Part shown: one piece after another, positions 22,990-34,379 of the stretch | How the letters are laid out: each line of letters opens with the position of its first letter | How positions within the stretch are numbered: the first letter of the stretch is position 1 | Assembly: GCF_958979055.1 (NCBI RefSeq) | Contig: NC_084888.1 | Coordinates: forward strand, 13,000,804 to 13,064,803 | Source of the DNA: Alnus glutinosa | Taxonomy: Eukaryota > Streptophyta > Magnoliopsida > Fagales > Betulaceae | Direction of reading: 5' to 3' | Length of the DNA stretch: 64,000 nt | Notes under the pieces: model-generated | The model's input: only the letters and a program-made list of their open reading frames with translations | Told to the model about the DNA's origin: nothing | Databases searched by the model: none | Position numbers and translations under genes: made by a program

Positions 22990-24185
22990 ATCTAACTTGA
23001 GCTGTAAGAATTCTCCTTAGTTTTGTCACTGTTTCTGCTAATTCTACGAGGAATAATGATGTTGCATGATGCATTAGCACTTTGGGGGAGTGGGCAAAGC
23101 AGTATCTGTTGCTCAAGGATTTATATCCAACATAGCAGATTGCTGTCTACCCCTTAGAATATCTTCTCCGGACATTGAAACAGAAATCTAATACTTGTAC
23201 TCCTATTTGTTTGATTTGCAAGTTTGGCTCTTCTGTTACACTTTTGACATGTAATCTTTACTGCCCATACTTTTGAGACTTAATATTTCTAACTCGGTCT
23301 GTAAGAATTCTCCTTAGTTTTTACTTATCAAAAAAAGAATTCTCCTCAGTTTTGTCCCTGTTTCTACTAATTCTACGAAGAATAATGATGTTACATGATG
23401 CATTAGCACTTTGGGGGAGTGGGCAAAGAGGTATCTGTTGCTCAAGGATTTATATCCAACATAGCAGATTGCCGTCTACCCCTTAGAATATCTTCTCCGG
23501 ACAATGATACAGAAGTCTAATACTTGTACTCCTATTTGTTTGATTTGCAAGTTTGGCTCTTTTGTACACTTTGGTCATGTAATCTTTACTTCCCACACTT
23601 TTGACACGTAGTATTTCTAACATGAGCTGTAAGAGTTCTCCTAAGTTTTGCCCCTGTTTCTGCTAATTCTACGAGGAATAATGGTGTTGCATGATGCATT
23701 AGCACTTTGGGTGAGTGGGCAAAGCGGTATCTGTTGCTCAAGGATTTATATCCAACATAGCAGATTGCTATCTACCCCTTAGAATATCTTCTCCGTACAA
23801 TGAAACAGAAGTCTAATACTTGTACTCCTATTTGTTTGATTTGCAAGTTTGGCTCTTCTGTTACACTTTTGACATGTAATCTTTACTCCCCCACACTTTT
23901 GTCCCGTAATACTTCTAACTTGGTCAGTAAGAATTCTCCATAGTTTTGTCCCTGTTTTTGCTAATTCTACAAGGAATAATGATGTTGCATGATGCATTAG
24001 CACTTTGGGGGAGTGGGCAAAGCGGTATCTATTGCTCAAGGATTTATATCCAACATAGCAGATTGCCGTCTCCCTCTTAGAATATCTTCTCCGGACATTG
24101 AAACAGAAGTCTAATACTTGTACTCCTATTTGTTTGATTTGCAAGTTTGGCTCTTCTGTTACACTCCTGCTACATAATCTTTACC
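22990..24185 (+). repeat. Four tandem units of about 297 bp in the eIF4A leader intron
   Basis: Landmarks recur four times: GAATAATGATGTT, TGCATGATGCATTAGCAC, GGATTTATATCCAACATAGC and TTGTACTCCTATTTGTTTG. Unit starts, taken at the AGTAAGAATTCTCC-like word, are near 23001, 23297, 23625 and 23922. The second unit carries an extra piece of about 30 bp containing a second AGAATTCTCC. Units are slightly diverged. Each contains the palindromic word TGCATGATGCA. The inverted arm near NMT1 has a single unit. Confidence 0.92.
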
Positions 24186-24389
24186 CCCCCCCCCCCCCCC
24201 CCTTCTGAAAAAAGAGCTAATTTTGTATGCCTTTCTGTTGTATGCAAAAACCCTGTGTACTTGGATTGCGCCTCTATGTTCCTATTTATGAGACTGAATT
24301 ACTTGTAAAAAAATGTTCTTGCTGTTTTGGTTCTCTCTCTCTCTCTCCCGAAATTGCTTAATGATATGTATGTCTATCTGTGCACAGCT

Positions 24390-24505
24390 ATGGCAGGTGT
24401 GGCTCCAGAAGGTTCACAATTTGATGCTCGTCAGTTTGATGCAAAAATGAATGAGTTGTAAGTTGCCCTCTTACATTCTTCAGCTGCATGGGTGCCATTC
24501 TTGCC

Positions 24506-24566
<61 letters not shown>

Positions 24567-27024
24567 GGCTATTTACTCTTAAATATATTTTACTTTGTGG
24601 TTTGTGCAACTTTTGATGTTTGTTTAAAAAATTGGTTGTTGCAGACTCACAGCCGACGGACAAGATTTTTTCACCTCATATGATGAGGTTTATGACAGTT
24701 TTGACGCAATGGGTTTACAAGAAAACCTTCTCAGGGGTATCTATGCTTATGGTAGGTATCTAATGGTGCTATTTTTGTTCTTGATCTTTCCTTCTGAGCG
24801 TAAATGAAGACCTGGAATTGAAATTTTATTTCACCCAATTTGTTAGCCAGCTAAAATAGTCCCACTACCCCAAGGGACACTCTTTTAAAATTGATACTCA
24901 AAACTCCTTTTTGTTGGGTCCTCTTTTGACCTGCTTTTTATTAACTTGTTACAAAATATGGGAGCATCCCAACAGTCTGTTGATCTGTCTGGTTTTTGCT
25001 AATTGTATAAAGTGCATAGTTTTTTAATGAGCATATCATCATGACTCTTGTTATTGATCTGCTTTCTTGCCTCTTGCCTTGATATGTCTAGTGTATAATC
25101 AAACTTTTCTTTTGAAGGTTTTGAGAAGCCTTCTGCAATTCAGCAAAGGGGGATTGTTCCTTTCTGCAAAGGCCTCGATGTGATTCAACAGGCTCAGTCC
25201 GGAACTGGGAAAACAGCAACTTTCTGCTCTGGGATTTTGCAGCAACTTGATTATGGTCTTGTCCAGTGCCAGGCTTTGGTTTTGGCACCCACTAGGGAAC
25301 TAGCACAACAGATTGAGAAGGTTATGCGAGCACTTGGTGATTATCTTGGTGTGAAGGTTCATGCTTGTGTTGGTGGGACAAGTGTTCGTGAGGATCAACG
25401 CATTCTTCAAGCTGGTGTTCATGTTGTTGTTGGAACACCTGGCCGTGTGTTTGATATGTTGCGAAGGCAGTCACTTCGTCCTGACTCAATTAGGATGTTT
25501 GTATTGGATGAGGCTGATGAAATGCTTTCTCGTGGTTTCAAGGACCAGGTCAGTCAACAATTTGCTTTGATCTCATCTGTTTGTTGGTTGTGCTGCATAG
25601 ACACACCATGCATAAATTCACTTGGACTGCTATTTGCTTTTAGATTGCCATTCATTTTAAGAGAAGTAGTGATTTAACATGGATGTCTATTTTGGATTTT
25701 TGTTGTTAGTCAACAACATATAGACATGTAAAAACTATAAATTGGAGCAATTTGAGAGCCTTTGATGAAGAAATTAATAATGTAGGGTTTGCTTTGAAAT
25801 AGATGCACTTGGACTTGTGGGATTGACAGTAAATATGTTTTTGTTAAATCACCACCTGTCCAAAAAACTTAAGTTGATAAAGAGTAAATTTAATAATGTC
25901 CCCCTTACGTGTGGGCTTAAACTTCTCATTAATAGATGAGGCTCAACTTGTGGAATATTTAACTGAAATGAGGGGTTAATTGTCGGGGAGACCCTTGGCA
26001 GCAACAACCTTTAACTGAAATAGAATTTTGCTATGATATCATGTTAAATCACCACTAGTCCCAAAAGCTTAAGCTGATAAGAATGGGTAAATTTATTCAT
26101 TTAATCATTACTTTAACACTTTTGCGTTTTTGTTGGAGTTACACGGGGACTTTTAGCTATTTCATTCATCAATCAAAGTTCTAATTCTTGGAGAATAATT
26201 TTGAACCTTGATCCTTTTCTAAAGAATTACTATTAGATGTGTGTACGCTATATATATATATATATTATTCACACCCATTTTTTCGTCGTGCAATGGTTGA
26301 AATGGCCACTTAAAAAAACAATTGAGCTTTGACAATTATTTAAAGGGCTTTGTAGCTTCTGTTCTGATATTGGTGTTATGTTTGTCAGATATATGATATT
26401 TTCCAGTTGCTGCCAGCGAAAGTTCAGGTTGGGGTGTTCTCTGCTACAATGCCTCCTGAAGCCCTTGAGATCACCAGGAAGTTTATGAACAAGCCTGTCA
26501 GAATCTTGGTAAAGCGTGATGAGCTAACTCTTGAGGGTATCAAGCAGTTTTATGTCAATGTTGAGAAGGAAGAATGGAAGCTTGAGACACTCTGTGATCT
26601 CTATGAGACCCTGGCCATCACCCAGAGTGTCATTTTTGTGAACACGCGGCGTAAAGTTGACTGGCTCACTGACAAGATGCGAAGCCGTGACCACACAGTC
26701 TCAGCCACCCATGGTGACATGGACCAGAACACTCGAGATATAATTATGCGGGAATTCCGCTCTGGCTCTTCCCGTGTCCTCATCACCACAGATCTCTTGG
26801 CTCGTGGTATTGATGTGCAGCAGGTCTCCCTAGTCATAAACTTTGATCTGCCGACTCAACCAGAAAATTACCTTCATCGTATTGGACGTAGTGGACGGTT
26901 TGGAAGAAAGGGTGTTGCCATTAATTTTGTTACCAGGGATGATGAGAGAATGCTTTATGATATACAGAAGTTCTACAATGTGGTCGTCGAGGAGCTGCCA
27001 AATAATATTGCCGATCTCCTGTGA
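24390..27024 (+). CDS. EIF4A: Eukaryotic initiation factor 4A, DEAD-box RNA helicase (4 coding exons, 413 aa)
   Basis: ATP-dependent RNA helicase of the eIF4F cap-binding complex, unwinding 5' UTR structure for ribosome scanning; cytosolic. Coding exons: 24390-24457, 24645-24751, 25118-25548, 26389-27024, all GT-AG with continuous frame, giving 413 residues, the usual plant length. Motifs: Q motif ([13 protein letters not shown]), motif I AQSGTGKT (84-91), PTRELA, TPGR, DEAD (189-192), SAT (220-222), ARGID and HRIGRSGR near residue 360. The N-terminus [17 protein letters not shown] matches plant eIF4A. All catalytic motifs are intact. A TA microsatellite lies in the first coding intron and the leader intron carries tandem repeats. 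The promoter is duplicated near NMT1. Confidence 0.98.
24508..24563. repeat. AT dinucleotide microsatellite
   Basis: About 28 AT repeats in the first coding intron of eIF4A. Likely polymorphic in length. A C homopolymer at about 24185-24202 lies at the end of the tandem array upstream. Confidence 0.95.
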
Positions 27025-30000
27025 TGAGCCTTTTGGGTTTGTTTGAGTCATGAGGTTTTCCCCCTTCCAAAAAGTACTATTTGATGTTTTCAATTTTATT
27101 TTTGTTCCCCCCATCCTCTGTCAGTAGTTTATGTTTCCAAACATATCTAACCGTTTAATGAATTGGGTTTAGGGTCTTGCAACATTTCAATATAAAGACA
27201 GTCAAAGTTGTCGTTCCAGCTTGGAGGGATTATTGAAATTTTGTTTCAGTTAGGCTTTGTATTTTAAGCCCCTATTATTATTATTATCTATTGAAATTGT
27301 CTCAACTTTTGGTATTGATTGGTCTATTATTGCTTAAGTTTTTCCTGTATGTACCAAGAACTGTTTTGTGCTAATTAGAGGGTGGTGATCTCTTGTAACT
27401 GTTGGTTATATGATCTTTCATATTTGCCCTCTTCTGTAGTTTTATACTGCTTTTCATCTCTCCATCTTTTGCATTGAACCCCCTCAGGTGTACTCAGCCA
27501 ATACGGACTCCCACCCCGAAAACGGTTAGGTGGGTTTAAAACCGACTGCGACGAACCTCCTTGGGTTGGCTGCGGCTGGTACACCTCCTGCCAGTCATGA
27601 CTGGGAATAGGGGTTTGGGTCAATTTCCATTCCACGGAGTAGAACATGGGAGAGAGAAGAACAGTTGGAGCCCGGGCATTCAAAACTGGATGGAGAGAAG
27701 TGGGCTATGGGTTTGTGCATAGGCGGAAATGAAGAAGAGCAGTAGGCGGCGGCAGTGGCTGGAGTAGATCTTTGTTCGAGTACGACGGTGAGAAGAAATG
27801 GGTATTATCAAGTTGGTAGAGAAAGTGGGGCGGGTTTCTGTGCTCATAACCATTGCAAAAAGTTTGGAAAAAGTGATGAGGTTGTTGGAGAGGAGAAGCT
27901 CTATTTGGCTGTGGGAGAGGAGATGAATATGAATAATTGTGGAAAAAAAAAAAAAAAAAAAAAAAACCTATCCAGCAGAAATTGTTCAATAAAGATAACT
28001 GAAGTGGATGGCGGACTTGGTCATGGTAAGCTGGCATAGTGACCAAGAAAATCTTGAATTTAATGCTGGCAGATATGGCTGAGCGTAGTTTACTCCTTTC
28101 GGCCAAAAAGAACATGACATGACGTGTAGAGCAAACAGCAAGTAACGGATGTGCTTCCTCCTAATTTAAAAGAAAAATATATATATTTTTTTTAAAAATT
28201 TTAATTTTAATTTTTTTTTTATTTTTTAAAAGTAAAAGAAAAATGTTTGGATTACTACAAATCTTTTCTTCTAACTCTCTTATAAACTGATGTTAGCAGT
28301 ATAATGTCACGTCAATTACAATCAAATTTAATTATTTTTAATGGTTGATGTAATCAGGCTTGCCATTCATAATAAATTTTAATCATTTAGTAGTTGACAA
28401 AGTAAATTTTCACGTGAACTATCTATAAGTAGCTGTACTCAATTTAATAATAATTTATAGTGGCAAATACAATATATTTTCAGTCCAAAATAACTCTCTT
28501 TCTTAATAGAATTCTATATTACGAGGTCTGCTCCTTCATGAATTGGTCGTGTTAGAGTGTGTTTGACATTGTGATTTTACAGATAAAAAACACAATTTCA
28601 AACTAATTCACAGAAAATGTATCACTGGAAATAGTGTTTTTTAAAAACTACTATTTAAAAACATAGAAAAATTTGCGTTTTTCAAAATGCAAGAAAGCGG
28701 ACGTATCTTTAAAAATGAACGAGCGAAAAGAGTGGCTATCACTTTTGGTTTTGATAAGTAGAGCAAATGGTTGGATACATGCCACTGGGTCGATCTGTAT
28801 TTTGGAGAGAGCCTGAGAGTCCTAGAATAAATGTGATCAAAGAATTGATTTGATGAAATTGATGGCGGTGATCAGATCTTCAGTATCTTCAGATATACTA
28901 AATATGGTCAAGCTGTCCAACAACCTCATTGCAATCTGCCATGTCTCCATGTTTCCCCGGCCAAATGCTGGAAAGCCAATTCTATTATATATAGCTTCTT
29001 CTTTTTTGAAATAATTATTCGCCTTCTGGTTGGCTTTTAATATTTATCTCTTACTTCTTGCTAAAATAAGATTTTGTTGGTGATTTTATTTAAATAATCG
29101 TTGAATTTTTTTTTCAATTTAATCTATTAAATTAATATATGTTCAAAATACATGTAAAAATTATATATTTTATAAAAAAACAAAAAATATAAAAATTACA
29201 TATATTTTGTACACATATCAATTTACTAAATTGAATTTAACTCAACCCAATTTAAAAAAAAAAAAAAATACTATTATACACGGTTTTACTTTCTTTGGGG
29301 TTCACTTTTTCTTTTCTTTTCCCATTTCTTTTTCACACAAACCATTTATTGTCGTTTTGCTTTTCATATTGTCCTTTTATTTTAGCCATTAATTTCTGTT
29401 TCATTTTTATCATTGTAGATTAGAGAAGATCAAATGATAGACTATTGGTATGAGGTTTAAAACATAATCAATTACAGATGATTCCAATGCTATGAAACAA
29501 CGTAGATATATCACACGTTAGCCAACATTAATTTCTGACTGAATATTTGTCTTAAGTAAAGATTGATCCACGTAGACTTCTATCAATTGTGACACTTTTT
29601 TTTCGATTGTGGTCTAGGTGTCATAACTCTGGTGGCCAACCCATTTTTTAGCCCGAATTCATTAGAGTGGGAGTCAATTTAGCAGTGATAATAACGTTAT
29701 GATAGAAAGTGGGCGTCCAGCAATAATAGTAGGTGTGCATTGCCCGTTTATAAGTAACAGTAGCTACGCGTCCAACAGTAATAGTAGATGTGCACCGTGC
29801 GTCCATCGATAATAACAGTTTTATATCCAGCAGTGATAGTAACTGTGCATTCAGCAGTAATAGTAGATGCACAATGTGCATCTATCAGTAATAATAGCTA
29901 CACGTTCAAGAATAATAACAGTTGTGCGTTTTGCAATAATAATAGCAGTAATAGCAATTGCACATCCATCGATGACAATAGTTGCATATCCACCAGTAAT

Positions 30001-31485
30001 ATTCACATATGGTATTGCAGCGGTGAATGACATAACCTCAAATCGACAGTAGACGAGCCTTTGACAAATGTTGAGGCATGTATTGATGGAAACAAAAGGT
30101 GTTGTTCATGTTTAGGTGTAATTTCCATGAAGCTTTGCTTAAGGTGTTGTTTTCCAAATTTTTCATAAGACCGGAAAATATCTGGAGACTGTGGGTGAGA
30201 TGAAAAACTCATTTGTTTATGTTGCTTGGAATTTTGGATCAATTCCCTTTATATAGTTGGAAAGTATCTGTTCAGAAGCAAAGAGAGAGATAAGAGGAGG
30301 AGGAAAAATAGTTTTCATGGCTTCTTGAAGGAGTAAGATGCTTTATCCCTCTTTATGATGTGGGTCAATGTATTCTATTGGGTATGTTGTGCTCTCCCCC
30401 TTTTTGGCTTGGGCTATGTTCTCTTTATAGGGGAGTGAACCTTCCCTCGAGCAATGCCAAAAAACAAAGAAAGAAAGAGAAGAGAAAAGAATGATGTCTG
30501 ATCACCTTTTCATTTTGGGCAGCCATTTTTGCCCAAGTTATCATATAAGTAGGTGAGGATTAAGACTAGTTGGATTAATTTCTCACGCGTGATCTTTGCT
30601 TTTCAAATACGCAAGTCGATGGAAAAGAGATTTAGGCTCTTGACGTGCATCAACAATTGAAATTATCTTAGAGAGTGACTTATCAAGGCTCAAAAAACTT
30701 AGTTGAAGTTCAACAATTCAACTTATTGCATGCGAACTCTGTATAAATGATATAGATGATCGCGGCCTGACGACAGAGTGCTAAACCACATCTATACATT
30801 CCAAACCAAAAATTCTCTTTTTCCCCATCATACAACTCAAGAAGTTGGTTCATAATTAAAGAAATGTCAATCGAAAGCTTAAATAAGCCATAGGCAAATG
30901 GATTCTTGCAAGAAATTTCTGACTCGATGCAATCCATATAAATCTTTGTATGTTGCCATACTTGCACCTTGCAGCGATACAATTTTGACTTAGTGAAAGA
31001 AGAAGATGACGCATGAGTTAGAGCTCGTCTATGACTCGCATCCCCTCTCGGAATCGTGCCACATATCTACCGAGAGCAAATAATCTAACCCTCAACACCA
31101 TGTTATAAGGGAAATGATTAAAATACTCACAATGTACAACAATGGTACAACAACAAGACACATTGAAGTGGGGCCTAATGTTGTACCCCAAGAGTGTAAG
31201 TATCATTTCCCACGTTATAAATATGAATTCAAGGGAGGGGTGGGGGCCGGGGAGGCATTTTCGTTGGTCAAATTTGTGTGGTGAAGTACCAAATTTTCTT
31301 GTGTTTTTCATTTTGAATGGTCAAAATTTAGCCGTTCCACGTGTGCGAGGCGGGTCAAACTCAGCAGCCTCATGCAACTCGCAACTCCACAGAATGAAGG
31401 AAAAGTTGAAAACGTGACAGCCCTACAAAAGTCCATTAAAGAAATGGTAGACTGGAAACAACATGTTGAACTGTTCCACTTGAGA
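27025..31485. other. Intergenic region, no gene recognised
   Basis: The first about 300 bp are the eIF4A 3' UTR. Between 27400 and 28110 there are moderate-length ORFs on both strands and an A tract at 27943-27965; none resembles a known protein, and the A tract could mark a retroposed copy. A decayed relative of the GTTTG...ATTGTGATTTT MITE type lies near 28553-28720. From 28150 on the DNA is AT-rich and low in complexity apart from a degenerate tandem array at 29690-30012. Confidence 0.5.
29690..30012. repeat. Degenerate minisatellite-like array
   Basis: The word CAGTAATAGTAG or close variants (AGCAATAATAGTAG, CAGTAATAATAG, CAGTGATAGTAAC) recurs about every 27-35 bp, with intervening TGTGCA- and GCGTCCA-type words. 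At least eight imperfect units are visible. Overlapping short ORFs on both strands are by-products of the repeat. Confidence 0.6.
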
Positions 31486-31496
31486 TATATATAAAA
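31486..31496 (+). promoter_or_regulatory. TATA box of the DUF3511 gene
   Basis: TATATATAAAA about 150 bp upstream of the start codon. A CTCCTCCTCC-type pyrimidine-rich leader follows at 31569-31590. Confidence 0.55.
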
Positions 31497-31644
31497 TGAA
31501 TAAAATAATATCATAATAATAATTACACAACACTACCGCAAAGAAAAAGCAAATCCAATCCAACAAAGCTCCTCCTCCTCCTCCTCCATCATCTCCTTCT
31601 CCCCTGCCTCTGTCCCCTGAACCTGTCAATTCCTGTCAATCCCC

Positions 31645-31998
31645 ATGGAGGATTTCAGATCCAAGTCATGCAGGGATGGAGGGATGCAGATTGATAGCTA
31701 CTATGGGGGCAGGACTGTGCCGGCAAGCATGCAGGATCTGAGGTCTTACAGTGTCAGCTATGGCGGCTCCTCTGCGCAGCCAAACCAGATAGTAAAGGAG
31801 GTGAAGATGAAGAAAGGGAAAAGCAGTGTTGGGTCTATTTCAAAGAGCTGGAGCTTCTCTGATCCAGAGTTGCAGAGGAAGAAGAGAGTTGCTGGGTACA
31901 AGGTGTACGCTGTGGAGGGGAAGGTCAAAGGTTCTCTCAGGAAGAGCTTTAGGTGGATCAAGAAATCCTACACCCAAGTGCTCTATGGATGGCGATGA
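31645..31998 (+). CDS. DUF3511 domain protein (117 aa)
   Basis: Small basic protein of a plant-specific family of unknown biochemical function. The conserved C-terminal region occupies residues about 68-115: KSWSFSDPELQRKKRVAGYK, then VYAVEGKVKGS and RKSFRWIKKSY, which define the family. The N-terminal half is serine/glycine/tyrosine-rich and poorly conserved, starting MEDFRSKS. It is intronless, as usual for the family. A TATA box lies about 150 bp upstream and no neighbour is close enough to suggest shared control. No signal peptide or membrane segment is visible. No function is claimed. Confidence 0.9.
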   Translation: MEDFRSKSCRDGGMQIDSYYGGRTVPASMQDLRSYSVSYGGSSAQPNQIVKEVKMKKGKSSVGSISKSWSFSDPELQRKKRVAGYKVYAVEGKVKGSLRKSFRWIKKSYTQVLYGWR

Positions 31999-32199
31999 TT
32001 CAGTTCAGTGATGGATGGGTATATTCTTCTTTTTCACTTCTGATTTGGGTTGGTTGAGTTTCTTACCAAGGTTGTCGTGGATGTGTTTGGAAAATCTTTT
32101 ATCTCAAATTTAATAGCAATACTATAGAATATAGATGTGGGAATACCTTCCTATTGTTGAATTTCCTAATCCAATGTTTCTAATATATATATCATTACC

Positions 32200-32230
<31 letters not shown>

Positions 32231-33217
32231 AGGCTTCTCTATGATTTTGTTTTTCCTAGTTATTGGATCATTATGTTATATATAAATATAGCAATAACAA
32301 GAAGTCAAGAACTCAGATAAAGTCTCCTCACCAGTTCTGCAGCTTCAATCATAAGCGTTACCAAAGATATTACCAACATTTCTTATAAAAGTTCATGATT
32401 TATAAATCCAAGGCAGGATACAGAGGATTTACAAATTTGTCGTACCCGAAATGACTATTTCATTAGAAAAAATAAATAGTTTTTATTAGCGACGGAAGAG
32501 GGGTGAAATAGAATAATCTCAGTGATAGAGTATACGATAGATCTATTAACACTTGGAATAACTATTTTTATTTTTTTTCACTGGTCATAGAATGGTTATT
32601 CCAAAGTTATTTCATTCCATATTTTTTAATTTTTAATAAAAGGAATATTAATTTTTTTAATAGAATAATCATTCTATATATCAAATGTAACCTATCTTCC
32701 GACTGCGTTGAAGGCAATCGGTGGTGCGACTATCTTTTCCTATCTCTTATACTTATCACTGTCTCCTTTGTTTTTTAGAGCGTGCCCACTTAATCGTAGC
32801 AGATTTTAATTAATTATTATTATTTTTTAAAAACTTTTACATCTTAAAACCACGTAAAGCTAGAACATCTAATAATTTACATTAATTATTACAAATATTC
32901 AATAGTCTATATATAATTACATGCCAAAAGGGACAACCTCGCCCGTTGGTGTCTGTAAAATACAACCTACGTACATTGCAAAAGACATGTTGGTATTATA
33001 TCATCCTGGTTTTCTCCTCGTATGTCGTCTACTTTCACTACCCTTGTTGTTAGGGTTCTTGATATGGCTCTTCGGGCCTCTCTCTGAAACAGGTTTACAA
33101 GTGGAAAGGGTAAGTATTCGACACAGTATTTCATTATTTTACTATATGGCATCAATTATTTTCGTAACTTCCCCCTTGGCCATACTTATATTATTACCCT
33201 GTATAGTTTAGGATTAG
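31999..33217. other. Intergenic region, nothing recognised
   Basis: AT-rich sequence with an A tract at 32211-32231. The ORF at 32921-33211 has no recognisable similarity and a hydrophobic but irregular composition; I do not call it a gene. Confidence 0.5.
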
Positions 33218-33980
33218 TGTAACGATCCAAGAAAAAACGCTAGCCACATTTACGCTATCACTCCAAAATGACTACTTAATTTGGAACTTCTCTAGATTCG
33301 ATTATAGAACTTAGTTTCAATATGGGGTAATTACCTTTTCCCCCATGAACTACTAAAAAATGCGGGATGTTCCCATAAACTACCAACTCGACCAAAATAG
33401 AGCATTCAACTACCAAAGATAATCATTTTCCCCCCTTCCGTTAGTCAAAGGTGTTAAAACAAACGGTCAACGGGTCACGTGACCGTTACACGCCGTTTTA
33501 TCCTCATTTTCTTCCTCTTTCCCCCCCATGAACTACCACCGTCTTCCTCTTTTCCCCCCATGAACTACCACTATCTTCCAACATGCCCCCATGTAAAACG
33601 GCACATAACCCGTTGATTGTTTCTTTTAACCCTTCTAACTGACGGAAGGAGAAAAAATAGTTGTCTTTGGTAGTTGAATACTATATTTTGGTCGAGTTGG
33701 TAGTTCATGGGGGCATCGTGCATTTTTTGATAGTTCATAGGGGGAAAATGTAATTACCCCAAACAATATTGAACTTTGCATTCATGAGTGTCTTTTTAAA
33801 ACACACATTCTATGTAAGTTACTCATATTTTAAATATAAGATTTGGGTGTCATAAACTCCTCTTTAAACCCCTGACGTTTTCGTTAGGGCCACATCATGC
33901 GGTCCTGATAGTACCTCATGGCATTATTAGGTGGTTTTGATACTATTGTAACGACCTAAAGAAAAGCGCTAGTCACTTTT
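33218..33980 (+). repeat. Two LTR-start-like motifs (TGTAACGA...) flanking a MITE
   Basis: TGTAACGATCCAAGAAAAAA with CGCTAGCCAC at 33218 and TGTAACGACCTAAAGAAAA with GCGCTAGTCAC at 33947 are clearly related. Such starts are typical of plant Gypsy-type LTRs. The first is followed at 33324 by a MITE insertion. No complete LTR or coding region is attached. Confidence 0.4.
33324..33760. mobile_element. Palindromic MITE, Mutator-like (437 bp)
   Basis: Ends GGGGTAATTACC and GTAATTACCCC are near-perfect inverse copies, and the arms (CCCCCATGAACTAC, CTCGACCAAAATA, CAACTACCAAAG) continue complementary for over 100 bp. It is a relative of the element at 3713-4139. Flanks TTTCAATAT and AAACAATAT agree at 6 of 9 positions, a decayed 9-bp duplication. 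The centre has an imperfect direct repeat around CCCCCCATGAACTACCAC. Confidence 0.7.
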
Positions 33981-34379
33981 TTTTCTTTTTCTTTTTTTCT
34001 CCAACAGTAAGTAGGGGCATTACAACCTTTCTCCAAAATTGCAATGTATCTTTTCACTATACTTTTTGTTCGACATGATATGTATCATGAAAAAGCTTCC
34101 CAAGAGAAGGAAAAAATGCCACTGAGTGTAAGAAGTTTTATGAGAATTATATATATATATTTTAAGCAAGATGTGAATTAAACAAAGAGCGAAATTACCA
34201 CATGGGGTGTGGGGAGCCCCAATAACAATCCGAAACTAGCCAAAATCATAGCCGATTAAAACAAGAAAATAAATTGGAAATAAGCCAAACACTCACCTAG
34301 TACAATAGATTCTTATCCCATAAGCTAAGAAAATGGCACCTTAAAGATATATGATTTTTGGAGGAGGAACCAAACAAAC

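Larger units (their letters stand above)
21817..23280 (+). repeat. eIF4A-side arm of the inverted duplication
   Basis: Holds the eIF4A promoter, leader exon and first part of the leader intron; inverted partner at 11355-12850. The TATA-proximal region, leader exon and intron match nearly continuously, with differences mainly in the CT tract and scattered substitutions. The arms are separated by about 9 kb containing the Copia element. Confidence 0.92.

Noticed and set aside
22990..24185. Regularly spaced repeats considered as a CRISPR-like array
   Set aside because: Units of 297 bp in a plant intron are ordinary tandem duplications, with no short repeat-spacer structure.
27375..28115. Overlapping ORFs on both strands (102, 136 and 94 aa)
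   Set aside because: Low-complexity composition (phenylalanine or lysine runs from an A tract) and no recognisable domain. Mutually overlapping frames suggest chance.
28553..28720. MITE similar to the one at 43590-43906
   Set aside because: Similar words (GTGTTTGACATTGTGATTTT) but no matching right end or target duplication, so not called as an element.
29648..30052. Several short ORFs rich in valine, isoleucine and asparagine
   Set aside because: Produced by the degenerate tandem repeat; all frames stay open because of the repeat unit.
32921..33211. 96-aa hydrophobic ORF
   Set aside because: No known family, AT-rich setting and no promoter or codon signal.
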